A stretch of DNA of 64,000 bases, from NCBI RefSeq assembly GCF_000227665.2, contig NZ_CP007030.1, forward strand, positions 620,001-684,000. Direction: 5' to 3'. Shown in pieces: positions 55,083 to 63,364 of the stretch; the stretch's first letter is position 1; each line of letters starts with the position of its first letter. This DNA comes from Thiomicrospira aerophila AL3 (lineage in GTDB: Bacteria; Pseudomonadota; Gammaproteobacteria; Thiomicrospirales; Thiomicrospiraceae). The position numbers and the translations under genes are program-made. Under the pieces are notes generated by a model. The model was not told where the DNA came from, did not search any database, and saw only the letters and a program-made list of their open reading frames with translations.

Positions 55083-55823
55083 ATGCTGGAAGGACAAATC
55101 GCATTAGTGACGGGCGCAAGCCGCGGTATTGGTAAGGCTATCGCACTTGAATTAGCGCAACAAGGCGCGACGGTTATTGGTACGGCTACCAGTGAAGCCG
55201 GTGCGGCGCAAATTAGTCACTATTTAGCAGAGGCCGGTTTGCAAGGTGAAGGGCGTGCGCTTAACGTCACTGAGCCAGCGCAGATTAGTTCATTAATGGA
55301 TTGGATAGCCACCAGCCACGCTACTCCTACTATTCTAGTGAATAATGCGGGTATCACCCGCGATAATTTGCTGATGCGTATGAAAGATGATGAATGGGAT
55401 GACATTATTCAGACTAACCTAAATTCAGTTTATCGGATGTCAAAAGCCTGTTTGCGCGGCATGATGAAACAAAAACATGGTCGGATTATCAATGTGGCTT
55501 CGGTAGTGGGCGTGATGGGTAATGCCGGTCAAACCAACTATGCTGCCGCTAAAGCCGGTATTATCGGTTTTGCCAAATCCTTGGCTCGAGAAGTCGGTAC
55601 GCGTGGTATCACTGTAAACACCGTTGCGCCTGGCTTCATCGATACGGATATGACGCGTGATCTGGCTGAAGAACATCGTCAGCAATTAATTAATCAAATT
55701 CCACTTGCTCGTTTAGGTCAGCCAGAGGACATAGCTAAAGCCGTGGCATTTTTAGCTTCCCCTGGTGCCGCATACATTACGGGTCAAACGATTAATGTCA
55801 ACGGTGGGATGGTGATGGTTTAA
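55083..55823 (+). CDS. fabG: 3-oxoacyl-ACP reductase
   Basis: NADPH-dependent reductase of fatty acid elongation, short-chain dehydrogenase family, 246 residues. The cofactor motif GASRGIGKAIA, NNAGITRDN, the catalytic Ser near INVASVVG and the YAAAKAG motif are intact, and the C-terminal GQTINVNGGMVM matches FabG. AAGGAC, inside the end of fabD, serves as ribosome site. Confidence 0.96.
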   Translation: MLEGQIALVTGASRGIGKAIALELAQQGATVIGTATSEAGAAQISHYLAEAGLQGEGRALNVTEPAQISSLMDWIATSHATPTILVNNAGITRDNLLMRMKDDEWDDIIQTNLNSVYRMSKACLRGMMKQKHGRIINVASVVGVMGNAGQTNYAAAKAGIIGFAKSLAREVGTRGITVNTVAPGFIDTDMTRDLAEEHRQQLINQIPLARLGQPEDIAKAVAFLASPGAAYITGQTINVNGGMVMV

Positions 55824-55825
55824 GG

Positions 55826-55850
55826 CTTATAAGCGTTTATAAGTCCTTTT
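55826..55850 (+). terminator. Weak hairpin between fabG and acpP
   Basis: CTTATAA / TTATAAG (55826-55832 and 55837-55843) with a GCGT loop, followed by TCCTTTT. The stem is AT-rich, so partial termination or attenuation is more likely than a full stop. Confidence 0.4.
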
Positions 55851-55895
55851 AAACCCTGCTATGTATATCCTTGTGATGGCATAAAAATAAAAAGC

Positions 55896-55924
55896 TTGAA
55901 AAAAGCAGGCGAGCAGTACAAAAT
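55896..55924 (+). promoter_or_regulatory. Candidate internal promoter for acpP
   Basis: TTGAAA (55896-55901), 17-base spacer, CAAAAT (55919-55924), about 40 bases before the acpP start. ACP is needed in large amounts, and a separate acpP promoter is common. Confidence 0.45.
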
Positions 55925-55965
55925 AAGCGAAATTTTTTCATTATTATTAATTCGGAGAGAAATCC

Positions 55966-56202
55966 ATGAGCAGCATTGAAGATCGCGTAAAGAAAATCGT
56001 AGTAGAACAATTGGGTGTTGAAGAAGCACAAGTTACTCCAGATGCGTCTTTTGTTGATGACTTAGGTGCCGATTCACTTGATACTGTTGAGTTGGTGATG
56101 GCCCTAGAAGAAGAATTTGATTGCGAAATTCCTGATGAAGAAGCAGAAAAGATTGCGACTTTGGCGCAAGCTGTTGCTTACATCAACGAGAATCTAGAAT
56201 AA
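55966..56202 (+). CDS. acpP: Acyl carrier protein
   Basis: Carries growing acyl chains on a 4'-phosphopantetheine arm. It has 78 residues and is very acidic. The modified Ser is in [25 protein letters not shown] precedes the ATG. It is followed by a strong terminator, so much of the acpP message probably ends there. Confidence 0.97.
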   Translation: MSSIEDRVKKIVVEQLGVEEAQVTPDASFVDDLGADSLDTVELVMALEEEFDCEIPDEEAEKIATLAQAVAYINENLE

Positions 56203-56225
56203 GTTTCTAGCAAATCTTGTCAAGA

Positions 56226-56251
56226 AAAGCCGTGAAAACGGCTTTTTTTTT
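56226..56251 (+). terminator. Intrinsic terminator after acpP
   Basis: AAAGCCGT / ACGGCTTT stem with a GAAA tetraloop, running into a nine-base T-run, 24 bases after the acpP stop. A textbook intrinsic terminator; fabF downstream then depends on read-through or its own promoter. Confidence 0.9.
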
Positions 56252-56301
56252 GTCTAAAATCATAAAGTATCGCCTTCTAATCGGAAAAAAGGAGAACTGC
56301 C

Positions 56302-57546
56302 TTGTCAAAGCGTCGTGTAGTTATTACGGGTATGGGCTTAGTGACCCCACTTGGGTTAAACGTTGAGCAAACATGGCAGAATATTCTGGCCGGAAAAAGT
56401 GGCATCAGTAAGATTGAAAAATTCGATACTAGCGCCTTCTCGGTGGGCTTTGCCGGCATGATTAAGGACTTTGATGTCACTGATTATATTTCGGCTAAAG
56501 AAGCGAAGAAAATGGATCCCTTTATTCACTATGGTATTGCCGTAGGGAGTCAAGCTTTTGAAGACAGTGGACTGGTGGTAACCGAACAGAATGCCGAACG
56601 TATCGGTGTGTCGATTGGTTCGGGAATTGGCGGGATTGGCACCATCGAAGCGCAGCATAGTGTGTATGCGGCATCAGGACCCCGTCGTGTGTCACCTTTT
56701 TTTGTGCCCAGTGCTATTATCAATATGATTTCGGGTCATGTATCGATTAAATATGGTTTAAAAGGCCCCAATCTTTCGATTGTAACGGCCTGTGCAACCG
56801 GTACGCATAGCATTGGGGATGCGGCGCGTTTAATTGAATACGGCGATGCCGATGTCATGATTGCGGGTGGAGCCGAGTATGCGACCACAGAACTCGGTTT
56901 GGCTGGTTTTGCTGCGGCACGTGCATTATCGACCCGTAATGATGATCCGCAAGCGGCAAGTCGTCCATGGGATAAGGGCAGAGATGGCTTTGTATTAGGT
57001 GATGGTGCTGGTGCCGTGGTACTTGAAGAATATGAGCATGCTAGGGCTCGTGGCGCCAAAATCTATGGTGAAGTGCTTGGTTTTGGCCTCAGTGGTGATG
57101 CGTATCACATGACGCTGCCTGCAGAAGGTGGGGCTGGCGCCGCGCGGTGTATGGCTATGGCGCTGAAAAATGCGCAATTACGTCTAGAGCAGATCGGTTA
57201 TATCAATGCGCATGGTACCTCTACGCCGGCAGGGGATGTCTGTGAAAATGCCGCGGTTAAATCGGTATTTGGTGACCATGCCTATAAGCTAGCGATGAGT
57301 TCAACTAAGTCAATGATTGGGCACGCGCTGGGCGCGGCAGGTGCGATTGAGGCGATTTTGACTACCTTAGCATTGCAAGATCAAATGTTACCGCCAACCA
57401 TTAATCACGATAATCCAGAAGAGGGATGTGACTTGGACTATGTGCCTAATCAAGCCCGTGCGGCGCAGTTTGATTATGCGCTATCCAATTCATTTGGTTT
57501 TGGTGGCACGAATGCCACGCTCGTGCTTGGACGAGTCGCTAATTGA
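56302..57546 (+). CDS. fabF: Beta-ketoacyl-ACP synthase II
   Basis: Elongating condensing enzyme of fatty acid synthesis, 414 residues. The catalytic Cys is in [16 protein letters not shown] and the two His are in [11 protein letters not shown] and [11 protein letters not shown]; the glycine-rich end [10 protein letters not shown] is present. The start is TTG with a perfect AAGGAG seven bases upstream. Its stop overlaps the pabB TTG start. Confidence 0.96.
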   Translation: MSKRRVVITGMGLVTPLGLNVEQTWQNILAGKSGISKIEKFDTSAFSVGFAGMIKDFDVTDYISAKEAKKMDPFIHYGIAVGSQAFEDSGLVVTEQNAERIGVSIGSGIGGIGTIEAQHSVYAASGPRRVSPFFVPSAIINMISGHVSIKYGLKGPNLSIVTACATGTHSIGDAARLIEYGDADVMIAGGAEYATTELGLAGFAAARALSTRNDDPQAASRPWDKGRDGFVLGDGAGAVVLEEYEHARARGAKIYGEVLGFGLSGDAYHMTLPAEGGAGAARCMAMALKNAQLRLEQIGYINAHGTSTPAGDVCENAAVKSVFGDHAYKLAMSSTKSMIGHALGAAGAIEAILTTLALQDQMLPPTINHDNPEEGCDLDYVPNQARAAQFDYALSNSFGFGGTNATLVLGRVAN

Positions 57547-58961
57547 TTGTTCAGCCGTTAAATAGTGTTGGTGTGACGCTAGTACGTCAACCTTGGGCCG
57601 CGCAGGATTTATTGCCCTTGCATCGACTGGCTCCGCAGCGCTATCAACAGCTGCTAGAAAGTGTTGCTAAATCAGACGCCACGCTAGTTGACTCAGCCGC
57701 CTTAGGGCGGTTTGATATTTTATTCGCCTATTGTGAAGCGCCGTTGCGTTTAGATGTGCTGGAGCAAGCGACTCGTTTTCGTCATCGCTTTGAGCAGGCC
57801 TGGTTGTCTGAGCAACGTCAGCTTTCAAAAGTGGATCGTGAGTTGCTTGGGGATGTGCCTTTTTGGGGGGGCTGGTTTGGTTATTTTGCGTATGAGTATG
57901 CGGCGGTCATTGAACCCAGTTTAAACCTAACCACCAGTGATTTGCCGCTAGCGTGGCTGGCTAAAGCACCGGCAGCGATTATCCTTGATCATGCTAAACA
58001 TGACGTCATTTTTGTGGCTCCAACGGACCAACCCGCGATGCTAGCGCAGTTGCAAACGGATTATGCTGAACTGTCGGCACAGACCCAAACACCTTCACCA
58101 TCAACCCAGCTTGTTGCCGGTGCGTGGCAGGAAGATCCGCCTGCTCGCTATACCGACAGTGTGTTAAAAATTCGTGACTACATTTTGGCCGGCGATGTGT
58201 TTCAGGTCAATATATCGCGGTTATGGCAGCAAGCTCGGGTGGACTTTACGCCTGCTGAGCTGTATGCCCAGTTGCGAGTACATAATCCGGCACCGTTTGC
58301 TTGCTTGGTCAACCTAGACCAAGCTAATGGCCAGGCCTGGTCGATTATCTCATCTTCGCCCGAACGCTTGGTGAGAGTGCGGGATCAATGGGTAGATACC
58401 CGTCCTATTGCTGGGACGCGCAAGCGTAGCGATTCTCTAGCGGCAGACCAAGCGCTGATGGCTGAGCTGATCGCGCACCCTAAAGAGCGAGCTGAACATA
58501 TCATGTTAATTGATCTTGAACGCAATGATTTAGGGCGTATTTGTCAACCGGGCAGTGTTGAAGTCAATGAGCTGATGGTGATTGAAAGTTATCAGCATGT
58601 TCATCATATTGTGTCCAACGTGCGCGGCAAACTACAAGCTCAGTTGACGCCTTTACAGGTTATTGAGGCGATGTTTCCAGGTGGCACGATTACGGGTTGT
58701 CCAAAAGTGCGTTGTATGGAGATTATTGCCGAGCTTGAAATGTCGCCACGTGAAGCCTATACCGGTTCTGTGGGTTATATCAATTATGATGGCAGTATGG
58801 ATTTTAATATTTTGATCCGCAGTTTTCTTCAGCAAGGACAAGCATTACGTTTTCGAGCCGGTGCGGGCATTGTTATAGACTCGGATCCCGATGCTGAACT
58901 CGCTGAAACCCGTCATAAAGCAAAGGGCCTGTTAAAAGCCCTTAGCCCGCATGAATGCTGA
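57543..58961 (+). CDS. pabB: Aminodeoxychorismate synthase component I (PabB-like)
   Basis: Chorismate-binding enzyme that, with a glutaminase subunit, makes 4-amino-4-deoxychorismate for folate. It has 472 residues. Conserved blocks are [40 protein letters not shown] and [16 protein letters not shown]. The catalytic-Lys motif PIKGT of E. coli PabB reads PIAGT here, as in anthranilate synthase TrpE. The pabC neighbour and the RFDILFAY segment argue for PabB; TrpE is the alternative. The start is TTG overlapping fabF, and the gene overlaps pabC by 7 bases. The usual fabF-pabC pair is here interrupted by this gene. Confidence 0.82.
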   Translation: MIVQPLNSVGVTLVRQPWAAQDLLPLHRLAPQRYQQLLESVAKSDATLVDSAALGRFDILFAYCEAPLRLDVLEQATRFRHRFEQAWLSEQRQLSKVDRELLGDVPFWGGWFGYFAYEYAAVIEPSLNLTTSDLPLAWLAKAPAAIILDHAKHDVIFVAPTDQPAMLAQLQTDYAELSAQTQTPSPSTQLVAGAWQEDPPARYTDSVLKIRDYILAGDVFQVNISRLWQQARVDFTPAELYAQLRVHNPAPFACLVNLDQANGQAWSIISSSPERLVRVRDQWVDTRPIAGTRKRSDSLAADQALMAELIAHPKERAEHIMLIDLERNDLGRICQPGSVEVNELMVIESYQHVHHIVSNVRGKLQAQLTPLQVIEAMFPGGTITGCPKVRCMEIIAELEMSPREAYTGSVGYINYDGSMDFNILIRSFLQQGQALRFRAGAGIVIDSDPDAELAETRHKAKGLLKALSPHEC

Positions 58962-59842
58962 TGAAACAGCTCTGGTATCAAGGACAAGCTCAAACCGATG
59001 CACAAGCGAACAGATTGTTCAGTCGTGCTTGTCATTATGGCGATGGCTGTTTTACTACCGGTGTGGTGGTGCAAGGAAAATGGTTGGATGGTCAGACGCA
59101 TTTAGCCCGCATGGATAAGCAGTTGGCGCGGCTAAAATTTGCGCCAATCGCCTATGATGATTGGTATGCCAGTATTGAACCTGCCTTGCAAGCTAGTTTA
59201 ACAAGTGAACAGCCTCAGGTTATCAAGCTTTGGGTTGCACGTCTTGGACCGCTTGGTTATCTGCCGGAACCGAATAGTCAGGCGGCTATTATGGTCAGTC
59301 TTGCCGCTATGCCAGCACAGCTGAACAACCCTGCACTGAAGCTGGGTGTCTGTCAGACACCCGTTTCAGAAAACGCGGCCTTAGCAGGTATCAAGCACCT
59401 GAATCGTTTAGATAGCGTATTGGCGCGAGCAGAACTCCCCGTTTATGGTTGGGATGAGGGCATTATGCTCAACCAACATCAGCAGCCTGTTTGTGCCACG
59501 CAGGGTAATCTGGTCTGGTATGCGCAAGGGCAATTTTTTACCCCTGCGATTACGCAGGCGGGTGTGGCAGGATTAGGTTTACAGCTTTGGCAGCACACTG
59601 AAGCGGCCAGTAATTGGTTGTGTGTTTCAGCGGCTATGGAGCAATTATTAGCCGCCGAATGTCTGTGTGTCTGTAATGCAGTACGTGGCATTCAGTGGGT
59701 CGAGTCGCTAGAATTACCGACAGCATCAAACAAAATGAATAAAATTTGGCCGGTTGCGGCGCAAGACTTGGCTAGGCGCTGGCAACATAATTGGTTGCAA
59801 GCTCGCGCTGCAGCGCCAGCGTTATGTTTGAATAATCGATAA
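58955..59842 (+). CDS. pabC: 4-amino-4-deoxychorismate lyase
   Basis: PLP enzyme that releases pyruvate to give 4-aminobenzoate. It has 295 residues and is a class IV aminotransferase fold. The Schiff-base Lys is in GIKHLNRLDSVLARAE; the motifs CHYGDGCFTTGVV and ITQAGVAGL are in place. The start is the ATG at 58955 or 58961, both overlapping the pabB end. Together with pabB it completes p-aminobenzoate synthesis apart from the glutaminase PabA, which is not here. Confidence 0.9.
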   Translation: MLMKQLWYQGQAQTDAQANRLFSRACHYGDGCFTTGVVVQGKWLDGQTHLARMDKQLARLKFAPIAYDDWYASIEPALQASLTSEQPQVIKLWVARLGPLGYLPEPNSQAAIMVSLAAMPAQLNNPALKLGVCQTPVSENAALAGIKHLNRLDSVLARAELPVYGWDEGIMLNQHQQPVCATQGNLVWYAQGQFFTPAITQAGVAGLGLQLWQHTEAASNWLCVSAAMEQLLAAECLCVCNAVRGIQWVESLELPTASNKMNKIWPVAAQDLARRWQHNWLQARAAAPALCLNNR

Positions 59843-59856
59843 GTGACTATTAGAGC

Positions 59857-60957
59857 ATGACAAACGCAAAGCATTCAGATTCGAACCCCCGTTCAGGGGT
59901 AACATTCCGCTGGATAAAATTGCTGCAGTGGATGTTAGTTATTAGTGGATTACTGGTGCTGTTAGCAGGCCTAGGAACCGCGATTTCAGTGTGGCATTGG
60001 TGGCACGCGCCGATTGCCGGCACAATTCATACCCAGCAGGCAGGTGACGCTGAGCTGGTACGTATTAAATTGCAACCAGGTCAGTCTGCGCAGCGCATAG
60101 CCAATGAACTCGCCAGTCAGAATTTACTTGAACGTCCAGAATGGTTTGTCTGGTGGTTACGTTGGCAAGATCAAGCGCACCTAATTCGGGCTGGTGAGTA
60201 TGATATCAATCCACACTGGACACCAGCACAACTGCGAGATGCGTTACTGGCTGGTGGCAGGGTGCGCCATCCTTTTACAATTGTGCCGGGAGAAACCTTG
60301 GCGCAAGTGCGGCAAAAGATACAAGGCTTGGAGAATATTCGTCACACTCTAAACGACGAGGAGTGGCTAAAGCTTGGCGAACGCTGGGCTGCCATGGGCG
60401 TGACGCCTTTTCTAGAAGGCTGGTTACTACCTGAAACTTATTTTTATCAAGCCGGCGAAGCGGATTGGCAGCTTGTTGAACGTGCAGTGCTGGCCATGGT
60501 CGCCACCCTTAACCAGGCCTGGTCATCATCGAATGAGGCTGAAGGCCTGCCGTTGCGATCGCCTTATGAGGTATTAATCTTGGCATCGATTATCGAAAAA
60601 GAAACCGGGGTTGCACACGAGCGTGAGATGATTAGTGGCGTGTTTGTGCGTCGCTTACAGCGTAATATGCGCTTGCAAACCGATCCCACGGTGATTTATG
60701 GCATGGGTGATGCCTACCAGGGCCGGATTGGGCGCGCAGGCTTAGATACCCCTACGCCCTATAATACCTACATTATCAGAGGCTTGCCGCCCACGCCTAT
60801 AGCCATGCCATCCGCAGCAGCGGTCATGGCAGCGGTGAATCCAGATCAGGGCGATTACTTGTTTTTTGTCGCCAAAGGCGGTGGCGAGCATCATTTTTCG
60901 GTGACCTATGAAGAACATCGTCGAGCTGTGCGACGTTATATTCTCAATCGTCCATAA
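59857..60957 (+). CDS. mltG: Endolytic murein transglycosylase MltG
   Basis: Single-pass inner-membrane enzyme that cuts nascent glycan strands and limits their length. It has 366 residues, with a membrane segment at about 22-45 (LQWMLVISGLLVLLAGLGTA), a LysM-like domain and the YceG catalytic domain with LEGWLLPETYFY and the catalytic Glu in ASIIEKETG. The final block LPPTPIAMPSAAAVMAAVNP is typical. It follows pabC by 14 bases, the standard order. Confidence 0.94.
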   Translation: MTNAKHSDSNPRSGVTFRWIKLLQWMLVISGLLVLLAGLGTAISVWHWWHAPIAGTIHTQQAGDAELVRIKLQPGQSAQRIANELASQNLLERPEWFVWWLRWQDQAHLIRAGEYDINPHWTPAQLRDALLAGGRVRHPFTIVPGETLAQVRQKIQGLENIRHTLNDEEWLKLGERWAAMGVTPFLEGWLLPETYFYQAGEADWQLVERAVLAMVATLNQAWSSSNEAEGLPLRSPYEVLILASIIEKETGVAHEREMISGVFVRRLQRNMRLQTDPTVIYGMGDAYQGRIGRAGLDTPTPYNTYIIRGLPPTPIAMPSAAAVMAAVNPDQGDYLFFVAKGGGEHHFSVTYEEHRRAVRRYILNRP

Positions 60958-60980
60958 TTAATTAGGCGCAAAGGAAAGAG

Positions 60981-61607
60981 ATGATAGGAAAATTTATCGC
61001 GTTAGAAGGCGGCGAAGGCGCCGGAAAATCCACCAATGCGCAGTTTATTAAGCAGCAACTTGAGGCGCGCGGTCTTGAGGTGCTGTTGACACGAGAGCCG
61101 GGGGGGACGCCACTTGGCGAAAAGGTGCGAGCGATTTTGTTGGATACAACCTTACCAGCAATGACACCGACCACCGAAGCCCTGCTGATGTTTGCTGCCC
61201 GCGCTGAGCATTATGCGCAAGTGATTGCGCCGGCATTGGCCGCTGGGCAGTGGGTGATCAGTGATCGATTTGTCGATGCCAGTTTTGCCTATCAAGGCGC
61301 GGCGAGAGGACTTGGCAGTAACAAAATCGCTGAATTGGCCGACTGGACCTTGCCGAATGTGCAAGCCGATTTGACTTTGGTCTTTGATTTGCCAGTTGAA
61401 GTCGGCATGATGCGGGTACAAGCACGCGGTGGGGTCATTGATCGTTTTGAACAAGAGCCCCCCGCGTTTTTTGAGCAGGTACGTCAAGCCTATCTTGAGC
61501 GAGCAGTGAAAGCACCTAGCCATTATTGTGTGTTGGATGCCAGCCAAGATTTAAGCGCCGTGCAGCGGGTGATTGCTGAACAATTGGATCGTCTATGTCT
61601 AGGCTAG
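60981..61607 (+). CDS. tmk: Thymidylate kinase
   Basis: Phosphorylates dTMP to dTDP. It has 208 residues: P-loop EGGEGAGKSTN at 9-19, substrate motif TREPGGTPLGE and SDRFVDASFAYQGAARG. The lid region lacks extra features. AAAGGAAAG precedes the ATG, and holB begins 13 bases before its end. Confidence 0.96.
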   Translation: MIGKFIALEGGEGAGKSTNAQFIKQQLEARGLEVLLTREPGGTPLGEKVRAILLDTTLPAMTPTTEALLMFAARAEHYAQVIAPALAAGQWVISDRFVDASFAYQGAARGLGSNKIAELADWTLPNVQADLTLVFDLPVEVGMMRVQARGGVIDRFEQEPPAFFEQVRQAYLERAVKAPSHYCVLDASQDLSAVQRVIAEQLDRLCLG

Positions 61608-62569
61608 CGGCCTTAACAGACTATCCTTGGTTAACCCCGGCCTGGCAGGCCTGGTTACAAGCCAAAACGCGATTAGGTCATGCCTACTTGTTGACCGGCT
61701 CTATGGGTATTGGTATGGATATCTTGTTGCGTCAAATGGCGCATTCGTTAATGTGTGACCAAGTGGGTGAGGGTGGCCATCCATTAGAACTTGATCAACA
61801 TCCTGATTTTATGACCCTGACGCCCCTAGAAGGTAAAAAAGAACTGACAATCGATCAAGTGCGCAACCTGCAACAATGGTTAAATCAAACCGCGCATCAG
61901 GGCGGTCGCAAACTGGTGGTCATTGAGCAGTTGGAGCGCCTTAATTTAGCGGCGTTTAATGCCTTGTTGAAAAGTCTTGAAGAACCGCCGGCTAATTGTA
62001 TTTTTTTATTATCTACCTATCAGCCTGGGCGTTTGCCGGCCACGATTCGTAGTCGCTGTCAGTGGCTAAAAATCGCCTCTCCCACGATGGATCAGGCCAA
62101 AAATTGGTTAGCCACTCAGCAGCCTCTTGCGGATGCCCAACTTGAACGCGCACTTTTGATGAATTGGCAAGCGCCCTTAGCCGCATTAAGCTGGTTGGAA
62201 CAGGGGTATTTAGAGTTAGATGCGCAATGGCAAGCCGATTTAGCAGGGCTGGTGGCACGCCAAAAAACTGTTACAAATGTTGTACAGAGTTGGTTAAAAT
62301 GGGATGAAAATTTTAATATACTGCAGGCTTTTCAGGTTGCGGTGCAACAAGCCTTATGGGCGAGTTTGGCGGATGAAGGGCCGCAGCAGGCCTGGTTAGA
62401 CCTTGCGCAGCAGCTATTGTGGGCCGAAAAAGATCTGCGCGGCAACGCCAATAAAACACTGTTGTATGAAAGCATTACCATGGCTTACTTAATGGCTCAC
62501 CAACAACCAACCCAGCCCTTAACTCGAATTGATTTTAGTCCGATTCCGAGCCAGGGTTTTGGGTTATAG
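61595..62569 (+). CDS. holB: DNA polymerase III subunit delta'
   Basis: Stator subunit of the clamp loader, 324 residues. The AAA+ core has HAYLLTGSMGIG, a P-loop remnant lacking the Lys as in E. coli delta', and the SRC motif in ATIRSRCQWL. FNALLKSLEEPPANCIFLL is the highly conserved block. The four-Cys zinc module normally inserted near residues 50-65 is absent; only one Cys remains there. It is in the conserved tmk-holB-tatD order and overlaps tmk. Confidence 0.92.
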   Translation: MSRLAALTDYPWLTPAWQAWLQAKTRLGHAYLLTGSMGIGMDILLRQMAHSLMCDQVGEGGHPLELDQHPDFMTLTPLEGKKELTIDQVRNLQQWLNQTAHQGGRKLVVIEQLERLNLAAFNALLKSLEEPPANCIFLLSTYQPGRLPATIRSRCQWLKIASPTMDQAKNWLATQQPLADAQLERALLMNWQAPLAALSWLEQGYLELDAQWQADLAGLVARQKTVTNVVQSWLKWDENFNILQAFQVAVQQALWASLADEGPQQAWLDLAQQLLWAEKDLRGNANKTLLYESITMAYLMAHQQPTQPLTRIDFSPIPSQGFGL

Positions 62570-62578
62570 AGGGACGTT

Positions 62579-63361
62579 ATGATTATCGATTCACACTGTC
62601 ATTTAAATATTCTCGATCCTGATGTGGTGGGCACCACCGAACAGGTTATTGCTCAAGCGGCTGATTTGGGCGTTCATAAAATGATGTGTGTCGCGATAGG
62701 CCCTGATGCTTGGGATGATGTGCTGGGTTTGTGTGATCGTCACGACCCAGTTTATGCCAGTATTGGTGTGCATCCTTGTAGCGGACCGGAGGTCGTGGTC
62801 AGCGATGAGCAATTGCGATCAGCATTGGCGCACCCTAAAGTCTTGGCGGTAGGCGAAGTCGGCTTAGATTATTTTCATCAAAAACCTGATGAGGTGGACT
62901 TGAGCTATCAGCATGCTCGTTTTCGCCAGCATATTCGGATTGCAAAAGAAATCAATAAGCCGCTGGTGATTCATACTCGCGCCTCCACGCCCGATGTATT
63001 GCAGATTTTGCAACAAGAGGGTGCCGATCAAGTTGGTGGCATCATGCATTGCTTTGTCGAAGATTTAGCCACGGCTGAAGCAGCGATCGCACTGGGTTTT
63101 TATATTTCCTTCTCGGGGATTGTGACCTTTAAAAACGCCAAAGCGCTGCATGAAGTTGCGAAAGCCTTGCCATTAGAGCGGATTTTGGTCGAAACCGATG
63201 CGCCTTATTTAGCGCCTGTGCCTTATCGAGGCAAAACCAATCAACCGGGTTATACCCGTTATGTGGTAGAACAACTCGCGGAATTGCGCGGTGAATCTTT
63301 TGAAACCGTTGCTCAGGCCACCACGGCCAATTTTGCGCGTCTATTCCGCCTGGAGGCCTAA
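62579..63361 (+). CDS. TatD-family metal-dependent hydrolase (YcfH)
   Basis: A 260-residue TIM-barrel hydrolase. Metal ligands: DSHCHLN at 3-9, Glu in GEVGLDYFHQKP, His in PLVIHTRAS, His in IMHCFVED and Asp in ETDAPYLAP. Members are deoxyribonucleases or related hydrolases; E. coli places ycfH after holB as here. GAGGGA precedes the ATG. The in vivo substrate is unknown. Confidence 0.92.
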   Translation: MIIDSHCHLNILDPDVVGTTEQVIAQAADLGVHKMMCVAIGPDAWDDVLGLCDRHDPVYASIGVHPCSGPEVVVSDEQLRSALAHPKVLAVGEVGLDYFHQKPDEVDLSYQHARFRQHIRIAKEINKPLVIHTRASTPDVLQILQQEGADQVGGIMHCFVEDLATAEAAIALGFYISFSGIVTFKNAKALHEVAKALPLERILVETDAPYLAPVPYRGKTNQPGYTRYVVEQLAELRGESFETVAQATTANFARLFRLEA

Positions 63362-63364
63362 GTC

